This document shows, piece by piece, positions 1-6,488 of a stretch of 12,719 nt of DNA. The DNA lies in NCBI GenBank assembly GCA_902779075.1, contig CACZAK010000113.1, forward strand, positions 1 to 12,719, written 5' to 3'. Numbering within the stretch: position 1 is the stretch's first letter; the number at the start of each line of letters is the position of its first letter. The notes below the pieces were generated by a model that did no database searches, was not told the origin of the DNA, and saw only the letters and a program-made list of their open reading frames with translations. The DNA is from an uncultured bacterium. GTDB lineage: Bacteria; Verrucomicrobiota; Kiritimatiellia; RFP12; UBA1067. A program made the translations under genes and the position numbers.

Positions 1-1155
1 TACACATGCCTGAACCCCATTGCGGCGGTCGGGCTGAACAACCTGGACGACAGGTACGAGCGCACGGAGGACTTCGCGTCTGCGGACGCCGTGTTCGTGC
101 GCAGCGCCAAGATGGACGAGATGGTTCCCGGCGCGAACCTCCTCGCCGTGGCCCGCGCGGGTGCCGGCGTGAACAACATCCCCCACGCGGAGTACGCGAA
201 GAAGGGCATCGTGGTGTTCAACACCCCGGGCGCGAACGCGAACGGCGTGAAGGAACTCGTGATCGCGGCCATGCTCCTCGCGAGCCGCGACATCATCGGC
301 GGCGTCGAGTGGGTGAAGGAGAACGCCGCCGACGCGGCGATCAACAAGACGGCCGAGAAGGCCAAGAAGGCATTTGCCGGAACCGAGATCCAGGGCAAGA
401 AGCTCGGCGTGATCGGTCTCGGCGCAATCGGACAGAAGGTGGCGAACGCCGCAGTGGCCCTTGGCATGGACGTGATGGGCTACGACCCGTACCTTTCCGT
501 GGACGCCGCGTGGAACCTCAACCGCGCCGTGCAGCACTGCAAGAACGTGGAGGACATCTACCGCGTATGCGATTTCATCACGATCCACGTACCGGCGCTA
601 GACTCCACGAAGGGCATGATCAACGCCGAGTCCATCGCCATGATGAAGACGGGCGTTATCGTAATCAACGCCGCACGCGACGCGCTCGTAAACGAGAAGG
701 ACATGCTCGCCGCGCTCGAGAGCGGCAAGGTGCGCCGGTACGTGAGCGACTTCCCGAACGCGACGACGGCCGGCAAGAAGGGCTGTATCGTGATCCCGCA
801 CCTCGGCGCGTCGACCGAGGAGGCCGAGGACAACTGCGCCGTGATGGCTGTGAAGGAGATGCGCGACTTCCTCGAAAACGGGAACATCGTGAACTCCGTC
901 AACTACCCAGCGTGCTCGCTCGGTCCGACGAACCGGGCCGGCCGCGTGGCAATCTGCCACAAGAACGTGGCGAACATGATCGGACAGTTCACGAGCATCC
1001 TCGGCAACGCCGGCGTGAACATCGACTCTATCGCGAACAAGAGCCGCGGCGACTTCGCCTACACGCTCATCGACGTGGACGCGCCGATTCCTGCGGAGGT
1101 CGTCGACCAGCTCAAGAAGAGCGAGGCCGTGATCCGCGTGCGCGTGATCAAGTAA
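1..1155 (+). CDS. serA: D-3-phosphoglycerate dehydrogenase, 5'-partial
   Basis: Oxidises 3-phosphoglycerate to 3-phosphohydroxypyruvate with NAD, the first step of serine synthesis in the cytoplasm. The reading frame is open from the left edge, with 384 residues visible. The first visible residues (YTCLNPIAAVGL) align with the very start of the short clostridial-type enzymes as I remember them, so only about four residues seem to be missing. Visible parts are the substrate segment VARAGAGVNNIP, FNTPGANANGVKELV, the Rossmann motif GLGAIG near bases 418-435, the catalytic Arg in NAARDALVN (about 670-690) and the catalytic His in PHLGAST (about 799-819). The C-terminus resembles an ACT regulatory domain (SILGNAGVNIDSIANKSRGD). 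The usual catalytic Glu after DFP appears to be Ala (codon 760-762). The next gene starts 13 bases downstream, so the two are probably co-transcribed. Family assignment is secure; activity is less so. Confidence 0.93.
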   Translation, partial: YTCLNPIAAVGLNNLDDRYERTEDFASADAVFVRSAKMDEMVPGANLLAVARAGAGVNNIPHAEYAKKGIVVFNTPGANANGVKELVIAAMLLASRDIIGGVEWVKENAADAAINKTAEKAKKAFAGTEIQGKKLGVIGLGAIGQKVANAAVALGMDVMGYDPYLSVDAAWNLNRAVQHCKNVEDIYRVCDFITIHVPALDSTKGMINAESIAMMKTGVIVINAARDALVNEKDMLAALESGKVRRYVSDFPNATTAGKKGCIVIPHLGASTEEAEDNCAVMAVKEMRDFLENGNIVNSVNYPACSLGPTNRAGRVAICHKNVANMIGQFTSILGNAGVNIDSIANKSRGDFAYTLIDVDAPIPAEVVDQLKKSEAVIRVRVIK

Positions 1156-1161
1156 AGGAGG
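1156..1161 (+). promoter_or_regulatory. Ribosome binding site of gspF
   Basis: A perfect AGGAGG lies directly after the serA stop codon and seven bases before the ATG at 1169. It favours that ATG over the in-frame TTG at 1163, which would sit one base from the site. Confidence 0.85.
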
Positions 1162-1168
1162 TTTGCAG

Positions 1169-2419
1169 ATGGCGGCATTTACCTACAAGGCAGTGACGAA
1201 GGACGGTAAGCGCGTGGAGGGGACCGTCCAGGCCGCAGGTCGCCCTGAGGCGCTGGCCGCCGTCCGCAAGCTCGGCCACACCCCGCTCTCGGTCTCCGAG
1301 GCGGGGGGCGGCGCCGCCGACGCGAAGAAGAAGTCCGGCGGCGGCAGCCCGTTCAAGTTGAAGTTCGGGAAGAAGGCCACGCAGATGAAGCCCGTGGAGG
1401 TGCTGCTCTTCACGGGCGAGCTCGCAGACCTGCTTGAAGCCGGCATGACGCTCGGCCAGGCCCTCAGCTGTCTCGCCAACCAGGGCGAGGAGGACAGCGC
1501 GCAGCGTACTATCTCGCAGGGTCTCTGCCAGGCGATCGTGAACGGCGAGGCGTTCTCCGACGCGATCAAGCGCTACCCGGAGACGTTCCCGCCGCTCTAC
1601 TCGAACATGGTACGCGCTGGCGAGTCGTCCGGCGCGATGATCGAGGTGCTTCGCCGTCTAGTGGACCACTACGAGCGCAACGACAACATGCGCGGCAAGA
1701 TCAAGAGCGCGCTCTCGTACCCGATCGTGGTGCTCTGCTTCGGCGTGCTCGCGGTGATCGCCGCGCTCGTGTGGATCATCCCGCAGTTCCAGAAGGTGTT
1801 CGACTCCATGGGGGCGGCGCTGCCGCTGCCAACGCGAATCCTCATCGGCATGAGCCACGGATTCAAGCAATGGGGCTGGCTTATCGCCATCATCGTGGTG
1901 CTTATCGTCTTCTGGTTCAAGAAGTGGAAGAAGACGCCCTCCGGCCGCCTCCGCGTGGACGGCTGGAAGCTGAAGATGCCGCTCATCAAGGGCATCGTGG
2001 CAAACGGCGTCTATGCCTCCCTAGCCTTTACGCTTAAGACGCTGCTCTCAAACGGAGTCAACGTGCTGCAGGCACTGAAGATATCCGAGGAGACGTGCGG
2101 CAACGCCGTGATCGGGCAGGCCCTAGCCAACGCGCGCAAGCGCGTGACGGACGGCACGTCCATATCCGGGCCGCTCGCGGCGTCCGGCGCGTTCCCGCGC
2201 ATGATGACGGACATGCTCGCCGTCGGCGAGCAGGCCGGCAACATGACAGCGTCCCTTGAACACATCGGCATGCGGTACCAGAAGGACATGGACCGCAACA
2301 TCACGTCGTTCACGAACGCCCTTGAGCCGATTCTCATCGTCATGATCGCCGCCGCAGTCGGCTTCGTCGCCATCGCTATCCTCATGGCCGTGTTCAACAT
2401 GTCGAAGGCCCTCGGCTGA
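1169..2419 (+). CDS. gspF: Type II secretion inner-membrane platform protein GspF
   Basis: Polytopic core of the type II secretion platform. In the family it contacts the GspE ATPase and transmits its motion to pseudopilus assembly; PilC of type IV pili is homologous. The 416-residue length is usual. The N-terminal cytoplasmic domain begins AAFTYKAVTKDGKRVEG, the family signature. Two T2SSF repeats follow, at about residues 74-197 (VLLFTGELADLLEAGM, then NMVRAGESSGAMIEVL) and about 280-400 (FTLKTLLSNGVNVLQAL, then MLAVGEQAGNM). Hydrophobic segments lie near residues 185-205, 235-251 and 385-412. The start is fixed by the AGGAGG site. It heads the pseudopilin genes, with 41 bases before gspG. 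The downstream GspG-K set favours GspF over PilC, although no GspE or GspD is present here. Confidence 0.94.
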   Translation: MAAFTYKAVTKDGKRVEGTVQAAGRPEALAAVRKLGHTPLSVSEAGGGAADAKKKSGGGSPFKLKFGKKATQMKPVEVLLFTGELADLLEAGMTLGQALSCLANQGEEDSAQRTISQGLCQAIVNGEAFSDAIKRYPETFPPLYSNMVRAGESSGAMIEVLRRLVDHYERNDNMRGKIKSALSYPIVVLCFGVLAVIAALVWIIPQFQKVFDSMGAALPLPTRILIGMSHGFKQWGWLIAIIVVLIVFWFKKWKKTPSGRLRVDGWKLKMPLIKGIVANGVYASLAFTLKTLLSNGVNVLQALKISEETCGNAVIGQALANARKRVTDGTSISGPLAASGAFPRMMTDMLAVGEQAGNMTASLEHIGMRYQKDMDRNITSFTNALEPILIVMIAAAVGFVAIAILMAVFNMSKALG

Positions 2420-2460
2420 CATCCATTTCCCATCCAACAACAATCAGAAAGGAACAAACC

Positions 2461-2886
2461 ATGAACAAACAGGAAAAACGCACAGCGCGCGAGGCGCTCC
2501 GCCAGGGCTTCACCCTGATCGAAATCCTCGTCGTGGTGGCCATCATCGGCATGCTCGGCGCAGTCGCCGTGCCCGCCTACATGAACTACCTCGCGGACGC
2601 CCGCATCTCGACCACCCGCGCCCTCATCAACAACGTGGACGTGGCCGTGAAGAGCTACAACATGAAGCACGGCAAGTACCCCGAATCGCTTGATGTGCTC
2701 ACGCAGGAGCAGGCGGACGGTTCCGATCCGATGCTGGAAGGCGAACCCGTCGATCCCTGGGGGAACGAGCTCAAGTACGAGCGCCCGTCCAAGAAGCGCC
2801 CGACCATTACGTCCGCAGGCCCCGACGGCGAGTTCGGGACCGATGACGACATCACCAACTACGACGACAAGAAGAAGAAACGCTAA
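2461..2886 (+). CDS. gspG: Major pseudopilin GspG
   Basis: Main subunit of the periplasmic type II secretion pseudopilus. The 141-residue precursor carries a class III (prepilin) signal, RQG|FTLIE, with cleavage after Gly16 by prepilin peptidase and the conserved Glu5 of the mature protein at residue 21. The hydrophobic helix LVVVAIIGMLGAVAVPAY follows. The C-terminal half has the GspG hallmarks: KSYNMKHGKYPESLDVL, the DPWGN turn, and the Asp-rich loop PDGEFGTDDDITN, which corresponds to the calcium-binding loop known in GspG proteins. A short basic tail (KKKKR) ends it. AAAGGA at 2448-2453 lies seven bases before the ATG. The place directly after gspF and before the minor pseudopilins is canonical. 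The calcium loop distinguishes it from type IV pilins. Confidence 0.96.
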   Translation: MNKQEKRTAREALRQGFTLIEILVVVAIIGMLGAVAVPAYMNYLADARISTTRALINNVDVAVKSYNMKHGKYPESLDVLTQEQADGSDPMLEGEPVDPWGNELKYERPSKKRPTITSAGPDGEFGTDDDITNYDDKKKKR

Positions 2887-2925
2887 AAGGGTGTTCTTCA
2901 CTTAAGTTTCTCGTTGGATACCGCC

Positions 2926-3765
2926 ATGAAACGCCGAGCCGGTTTCACGCTTATAGAGATACTCATCGTCGTGGGCATCATCTGCGTGATGCTGGCCGTG
3001 GCGGTTGCGAGCGTCACGTCCGGGCGCGACGCCGCGCGTGCCCGAGCCGCAGCACGCGGCGTAGCGCAGATGTCGCACTATGCCAACGCCCTAGCCATCC
3101 TCCGCCAGCGCCCTGCGGTGATAAGCTTCTCCGGCAACACGATTACCGTGCAGCTCAGCGGCGAGGGAGTGGATGCCAGCGAGATAGGCCAGGCGGCCGC
3201 GCCCATCTACCGTGAGGTCAACGGCATGGAAGCCGTATCCGCAATTGCAGAGGAGACGGTTGACGAGGACGGGGCGTCCGTCGGTTCGGGGGGCGATGGC
3301 GCTTCTAAGACTGCGAAGAAGTCGGGCTATCTGTACACCGAAAACATCCTAGACCTGGACGAACTCGCCAAGGAGGACGCAACGCGCTCATTCGAGGGGG
3401 TCCTGTTCCGCGTAGAACTTGTGGATGAGGACGGTAAGGAGCTTGACACCGTGACGGCTACCCAGCTACGCAGCGAGGCCGACGGTCTGCTCTTGAGGCG
3501 CCAGACAGCCACTGCGGACCAACCCAACACTTCCGACGAAATCGACCACGACGCAAAAGACGACGAGGATAAGCCCGAGGTCCGGCCCAAGCACGAAGGC
3601 CGCGTCGTATACGAGACGAACGGTAACTGCGCGCCATATCGCGTCACCCTGTTCGCGGCGACGGATGACGACGAGGAGGGCGAGGAGCTGATGACCGTGA
3701 ACGTGTCGCGCTCGGGCAAGGTCACGATAGGTGACGACGAGGACGGAAAGGACGGGCAGAGGTGA
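2926..3765 (+). CDS. gspH: Minor pseudopilin, GspH-like, with acidic insert
   Basis: Probable minor pseudopilin of the pseudopilus. The 279-residue precursor has a prepilin signal, RRAG|FTLIEILIVVGI, cleaved after Gly6 with Glu at residue 11. GspH resemblance rests on order in the cluster, the helix followed by an ALAILRQRPAVISF segment, and a C-terminal strand pair, APYRVTLFAATD and LMTVNVSRSGKVTIG, typical of the GspH/FimT fold. It is clearly longer than usual GspH proteins (roughly 150-190 residues); the middle from about residue 95 to 215 is an Asp/Glu-rich, low-conservation insert. No clear ribosome binding site precedes the ATG at 2926. A TTG at 2914 in frame would add four residues but has none either, so translation may be coupled to gspG, which ends 39 bases upstream. 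Assignment to GspH rather than another minor pseudopilin is likely but not certain. Confidence 0.82.
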   Translation: MKRRAGFTLIEILIVVGIICVMLAVAVASVTSGRDAARARAAARGVAQMSHYANALAILRQRPAVISFSGNTITVQLSGEGVDASEIGQAAAPIYREVNGMEAVSAIAEETVDEDGASVGSGGDGASKTAKKSGYLYTENILDLDELAKEDATRSFEGVLFRVELVDEDGKELDTVTATQLRSEADGLLLRRQTATADQPNTSDEIDHDAKDDEDKPEVRPKHEGRVVYETNGNCAPYRVTLFAATDDDEEGEELMTVNVSRSGKVTIGDDEDGKDGQR

Positions 3766-4253
3766 TGAGCGCGCGGGCTGACAGGCAGGGCTTCACACTC
3801 CTTGAAGTGATGATCGCCACGATCATCCTATCGATCGGTCTCGTCGTGCTGCTGACGAGCTTCGCGAACTGCCAGAAGATCATGAAGGCGTCGCAGGACC
3901 ACGAAACGGGCCAGTACGTGCTAGCGCTGGGGGAGACGGTGTTCCCGATACCTTCACCAGATCTCGTGACGGGTGACCCGCTGGACGACGAGCAGCTGAA
4001 CATCAAGGAGACGACCGCAGGGGAACTGCTGGACGACCTGGAAATATCCCAGTCCGACCTGCCGAAGGATCGCCGCGACGAGCTGTTGGAGTATACTTTT
4101 GAGCGCACAGTGGACGAGGTAGACGACGAGGAGCTCCAGCGCGCCGGGTATCTCTACACGCTCCGCACGCGCGTCCGCTGGGGAAGTACGCGCATGCGCG
4201 ACGACGAACGCCCCAAGCTGGAGGTGCTCACGCTTTGGAGGAAGAAGCAATGA
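3765..4253 (+). CDS. gspI: Minor pseudopilin GspI
   Basis: Probable minor pseudopilin that, in known systems, joins GspJ and GspK in the tip complex starting pseudopilus assembly. The 162-residue precursor has a prepilin signal, DRQG|FTLLEVMIATIILSIG, cut after Gly9 with Glu at residue 14. The FTLLEVMIA form is characteristic of GspI. The soluble part is strongly acidic (for example DEVDDEELQ) and ends with the strand-like LYTLRTRVRW and LEVLTLWR. The ATG at 3765 shares one base with the gspH stop (TGATG). A GTG at 3762 just before it is a less likely alternative start. AAGGA at 3748-3752 is the closest ribosome site, at a long spacing of 12 bases, so translational coupling to gspH is likely. 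Confidence 0.87.
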   Translation: MSARADRQGFTLLEVMIATIILSIGLVVLLTSFANCQKIMKASQDHETGQYVLALGETVFPIPSPDLVTGDPLDDEQLNIKETTAGELLDDLEISQSDLPKDRRDELLEYTFERTVDEVDDEELQRAGYLYTLRTRVRWGSTRMRDDERPKLEVLTLWRKKQ

Positions 4254-5170
4254 GGCGCGGGTTCACCATGGTCGAGATGCTGCTCTCCATCATGATCCTC
4301 GCGATCATGACGATCGTCAGCACGATGGTGTTCCACACGGTCGTGCGAAACTGGACGCTTGCCACGGAAATGGCCGACAACATGCAGCGCGTGGACTACA
4401 TCACCGCGCAGGTAGCCTACGCCCTCCGCAGCGCCTACTTCCCGACGAGCGGCCAGGCGTCCAACGCGGACGGCTTCATGCTGCTGGACGAGAACGAGCG
4501 CAACGAGCCCGAATTGTCAGACGTAATCACATGGACGAAACTGGGGCATTCCATAGTCGGGCGCAACTCGCGTTTCGCGCACTCGCCGCACAGGGTGACG
4601 TTGTTCGTGCGCTCAGAAAAGGACGCCGACGAGGAACACCCCGCCGGACTGGTCGCCCAGGTCATAGGTGAAGAGAAGTTCCGTCCCGAAGACTTCGACG
4701 AGGACGACGAGACGAACTGGGACTGGTTCCTGCTAGGTTCCCAGGTGCAGGGCTTCAACTGCCGCGTGCTGGACAAGAACGAACCCTTCAAGAGCGGGAT
4801 GGCGAACTGGCAGGACACGTGGGACACTTCAAACTGCATTCCGCGTCGTGTGCAGCTGACGTTCTGGATGAAGCCGATCGACGACGACAAGGACCCCTAT
4901 CCCATCGTGCGCGTGCTCGAAATCCCCCTTTGGGACATCTCACAGAATCCGCTCAAGACAGACTCTACTGCGAGCGGAAGCGACAAAAACGGCAAGAAAA
5001 CTAGCGGGCGCAAGAGCGGGTCAGGCACAGGCGGTAAGAGCGGAGCAGGTGACGGCAGAGCTCCCGGACCTGGTGGCGGCAGAGCTCCCGGACCCGGCGG
5101 CGGCAGAATGCCCGGACCTGGTGGTGGCAGGATGCCCGGACCTGGTGGCGGAGGAGGAAGGATGCGATGA
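4250..5170 (+). CDS. gspJ: Minor pseudopilin GspJ with Gly/Pro repeat tail
   Basis: Probable minor pseudopilin of the GspI-J-K tip complex. The 306-residue precursor has a very short leader, MRRG|FTMVEMLLSIMIL, with the conserved Glu at residue 9. The body of about 235 residues fits GspJ, including FNCRVLDKNE and CIPRRVQLTFWMKP, which resemble the GspJ strand region. The last 70 or so residues are unlike ordinary GspJ: a Ser/Gly/Lys linker, then four eight-residue units GR(A/M)PGPGG (residues 269-300), ending GGGRMR. The ATG overlaps the gspI stop by four bases (ATGA), and GGAGG at 4237-4241 lies eight bases upstream. This excludes the upstream in-frame TTG at 4235, which overlaps that site. 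Position and signal sequence make the call good; the role of the tail is unknown. Confidence 0.87.
   Translation: MRRGFTMVEMLLSIMILAIMTIVSTMVFHTVVRNWTLATEMADNMQRVDYITAQVAYALRSAYFPTSGQASNADGFMLLDENERNEPELSDVITWTKLGHSIVGRNSRFAHSPHRVTLFVRSEKDADEEHPAGLVAQVIGEEKFRPEDFDEDDETNWDWFLLGSQVQGFNCRVLDKNEPFKSGMANWQDTWDTSNCIPRRVQLTFWMKPIDDDKDPYPIVRVLEIPLWDISQNPLKTDSTASGSDKNGKKTSGRKSGSGTGGKSGAGDGRAPGPGGGRAPGPGGGRMPGPGGGRMPGPGGGGGRMR
5054..5149 (+). repeat. Four tandem 24-bp repeats in the 3' end of gspJ
   Basis: Four in-frame 24-bp units encode GRAPGPGG twice and then GRMPGPGG twice. The units differ mostly at synonymous positions (CCT/CCC, GGT/GGC, AGA/AGG) and by GCT versus ATG at the third codon. Alternation of the two variants in pairs suggests expansion by slippage or unequal recombination. 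Confidence 0.93.
5152..5157 (+). promoter_or_regulatory. Ribosome binding site of gspK inside the gspJ tail
   Basis: AGGAGG lies nine bases before the gspK ATG at 5167 and falls in the Gly codons that end the gspJ tail. Its frame position means it also codes for part of the final GGGR of GspJ. It supports the ATG at 5167, which overlaps the gspJ stop. Confidence 0.7.
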
Positions 5171-6408
5171 GGAAAGGAGCAAGAAAGGGTAGCGCGCTTG
5201 TCGCTGTGATCTGGCTGCTGGCGGTGTTGTCGATCCTCATCGCGAGCTATGCCGTGGACGCGCATCTCCAGACGCGCATCAACATCTACCTGCGCGAGCG
5301 CGTGGCGGTGGACCATCTGACGGACGCAGGACTCGCCATCGCCGAAGTCATCCTGACGGAATACCAGAACGCTCAGGAGGTCAGTTCGGAGCAGGATCTC
5401 GCGCAGGTGCAGGAAGACGACCGCTGGTACAACGAGAAGCGGTTGCTCAAGTCGCAGGGCGGGCAAGAGGTGTCTACCGGAGCAATTCCTGTTGATGCGC
5501 TCAATGCTGAAGGCGGTACCGTTACTGTGACGATTCGGCCGATAGAGTCCAAGTTCAACATCAACACGCTTTTCGCCGGCGGCGACGCTAACTTCTCAGA
5601 CCTCTGGATGAACATCCTCGTAATAAGCGGAATCCCGAAGGACTACTGGGACGGCATTGTAGACGGCTGGTGCGACTGGCGAGACACGGACGGCACAAAG
5701 ACTGGTGACGACGGGGCGGAGAGTGACTTCTACTCCCAGGCCTATCAGGACTTCATCGACGGCCGTGACGAGGAAAAAAACAAAAACTACAAGCCCAAGG
5801 CGCGCGACGGTGAAATAGTGGACCTCGATGAACTGAGGTCCATCAAGGGATTCAACGAGTACCAGGAAAAGCCAATCAACGCCGACGCTATCTTGAACGG
5901 CGGCGTGCTAAACCCGTTCGATGACGAGGCAGACCAGATTGTGATCACAAATGGCCTCAGCAAATTCTTCTCCGTCTACGGCAGTGGCAAGATCAACGTC
6001 AACGCAGTGAAGGATCCGGTCGTACTTGCCGCCATCCCCGGCGTCTTCCAGGGCTACAATCCGGAAAACGAGGATCCCGACGACATCGCTGAGGCCATGA
6101 CCAATGCCATGCAGATTATCGAGCTTCGCGAGACGATGCCGACAAACGGGAAGAATCCCCTGATCGCCTCTGAGGACGACACGAACGACACTGGTGCCTA
6201 CAAGGACTTCACAAACCTCCAGGAACGCATGCAGGATGCTGGACTGGAAATACAGAACGAGGCTTCCACTTATTTTTCCTTCCAGCCAGACAAGTTCTTC
6301 GAGGTCACGATTGTAGGGCAGTCCTTTGGAATCGTACACAAAATCGTGGCTATCGCACTTGTCCAAGACGGTAAAGTGCGCTATCTGCGATGGCAGGAGG
6401 ACCCGTGA
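5167..6408 (+). CDS. gspK: Minor pseudopilin GspK
   Basis: Large minor pseudopilin that caps the pseudopilus tip in known systems. The 413-residue precursor has the leader ARKG|SALVAVIWLLAVLSIL, cleaved after Gly8. As expected for GspK, the fifth mature residue is not Glu (Ala13 here). Family landmarks follow in order: FNINTLFAGG near residues 129-138, the acidic helical segment VDGWCDWRDTDG with GAESDFY near 165-188, LRSIKGF near 223-229, and a second KINVNAVKDPVVLAAIPG near 275-292. The C-terminal strand region FEVTIVGQSFGIVHKIVAI completes the fold. The ATG overlaps the gspJ stop by four bases. It ends the recognisable secretion genes; an 80-base repeat-bearing spacer follows. Identification is firm because the two INxN segments and the GAE motif are specific to GspK. 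Confidence 0.93.
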   Translation: MRKGARKGSALVAVIWLLAVLSILIASYAVDAHLQTRINIYLRERVAVDHLTDAGLAIAEVILTEYQNAQEVSSEQDLAQVQEDDRWYNEKRLLKSQGGQEVSTGAIPVDALNAEGGTVTVTIRPIESKFNINTLFAGGDANFSDLWMNILVISGIPKDYWDGIVDGWCDWRDTDGTKTGDDGAESDFYSQAYQDFIDGRDEEKNKNYKPKARDGEIVDLDELRSIKGFNEYQEKPINADAILNGGVLNPFDDEADQIVITNGLSKFFSVYGSGKINVNAVKDPVVLAAIPGVFQGYNPENEDPDDIAEAMTNAMQIIELRETMPTNGKNPLIASEDDTNDTGAYKDFTNLQERMQDAGLEIQNEASTYFSFQPDKFFEVTIVGQSFGIVHKIVAIALVQDGKVRYLRWQEDP

Positions 6409-6423
6409 GCAGGGAATAGGTTA

Positions 6424-6472
6424 TAGTGAATAGTGGCTAGTGGCTAGTGATTAGTGGCTAGTGGCTAGTAAG
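6424..6472. repeat. Seven-copy 7-bp direct repeat array
   Basis: Seven contiguous heptamers fill most of the gspK to coiled-coil spacer: TAGTGAA, TAGTGGC, TAGTGGC, TAGTGAT, TAGTGGC, TAGTGGC, TAGTAAG. All share TAGT, and four are identical. The junctions create four CTAG tetramers (6437, 6444, 6458 and 6465). Because the unit is seven bases long, TAG falls in all three forward frames, and the palindromic CTAG places TAG on the reverse strand too. It resembles the short heptanucleotide repeats reported between genes in some cyanobacteria and other bacteria. Function is unknown. Confidence 0.93.
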
Positions 6473-6488
6473 AGAAAAGGAGAATAAG

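Noticed and set aside
1163..1168. TTG at 1163 as start of gspF
   Set aside because: It lies one base after the AGGAGG; the ATG at 1169 has the correct spacing and matches the family start.
1169..6408. Type IV pilus rather than type II secretion cluster
   Set aside because: GspG calcium-loop features, GspK-specific motifs and the G-H-I-J-K order point to type II secretion.
6422..6427. TATAGT as a possible -10 promoter element before the coiled-coil gene
   Set aside because: No -35-like hexamer is found at the proper distance (around 6399-6404 reads GGACCC-like sequence), and AT-rich repeats easily produce such matches.
6424..6472. CRISPR-like array
   Set aside because: The repeat unit is 7 bases with no spacers, and no cas gene is present.
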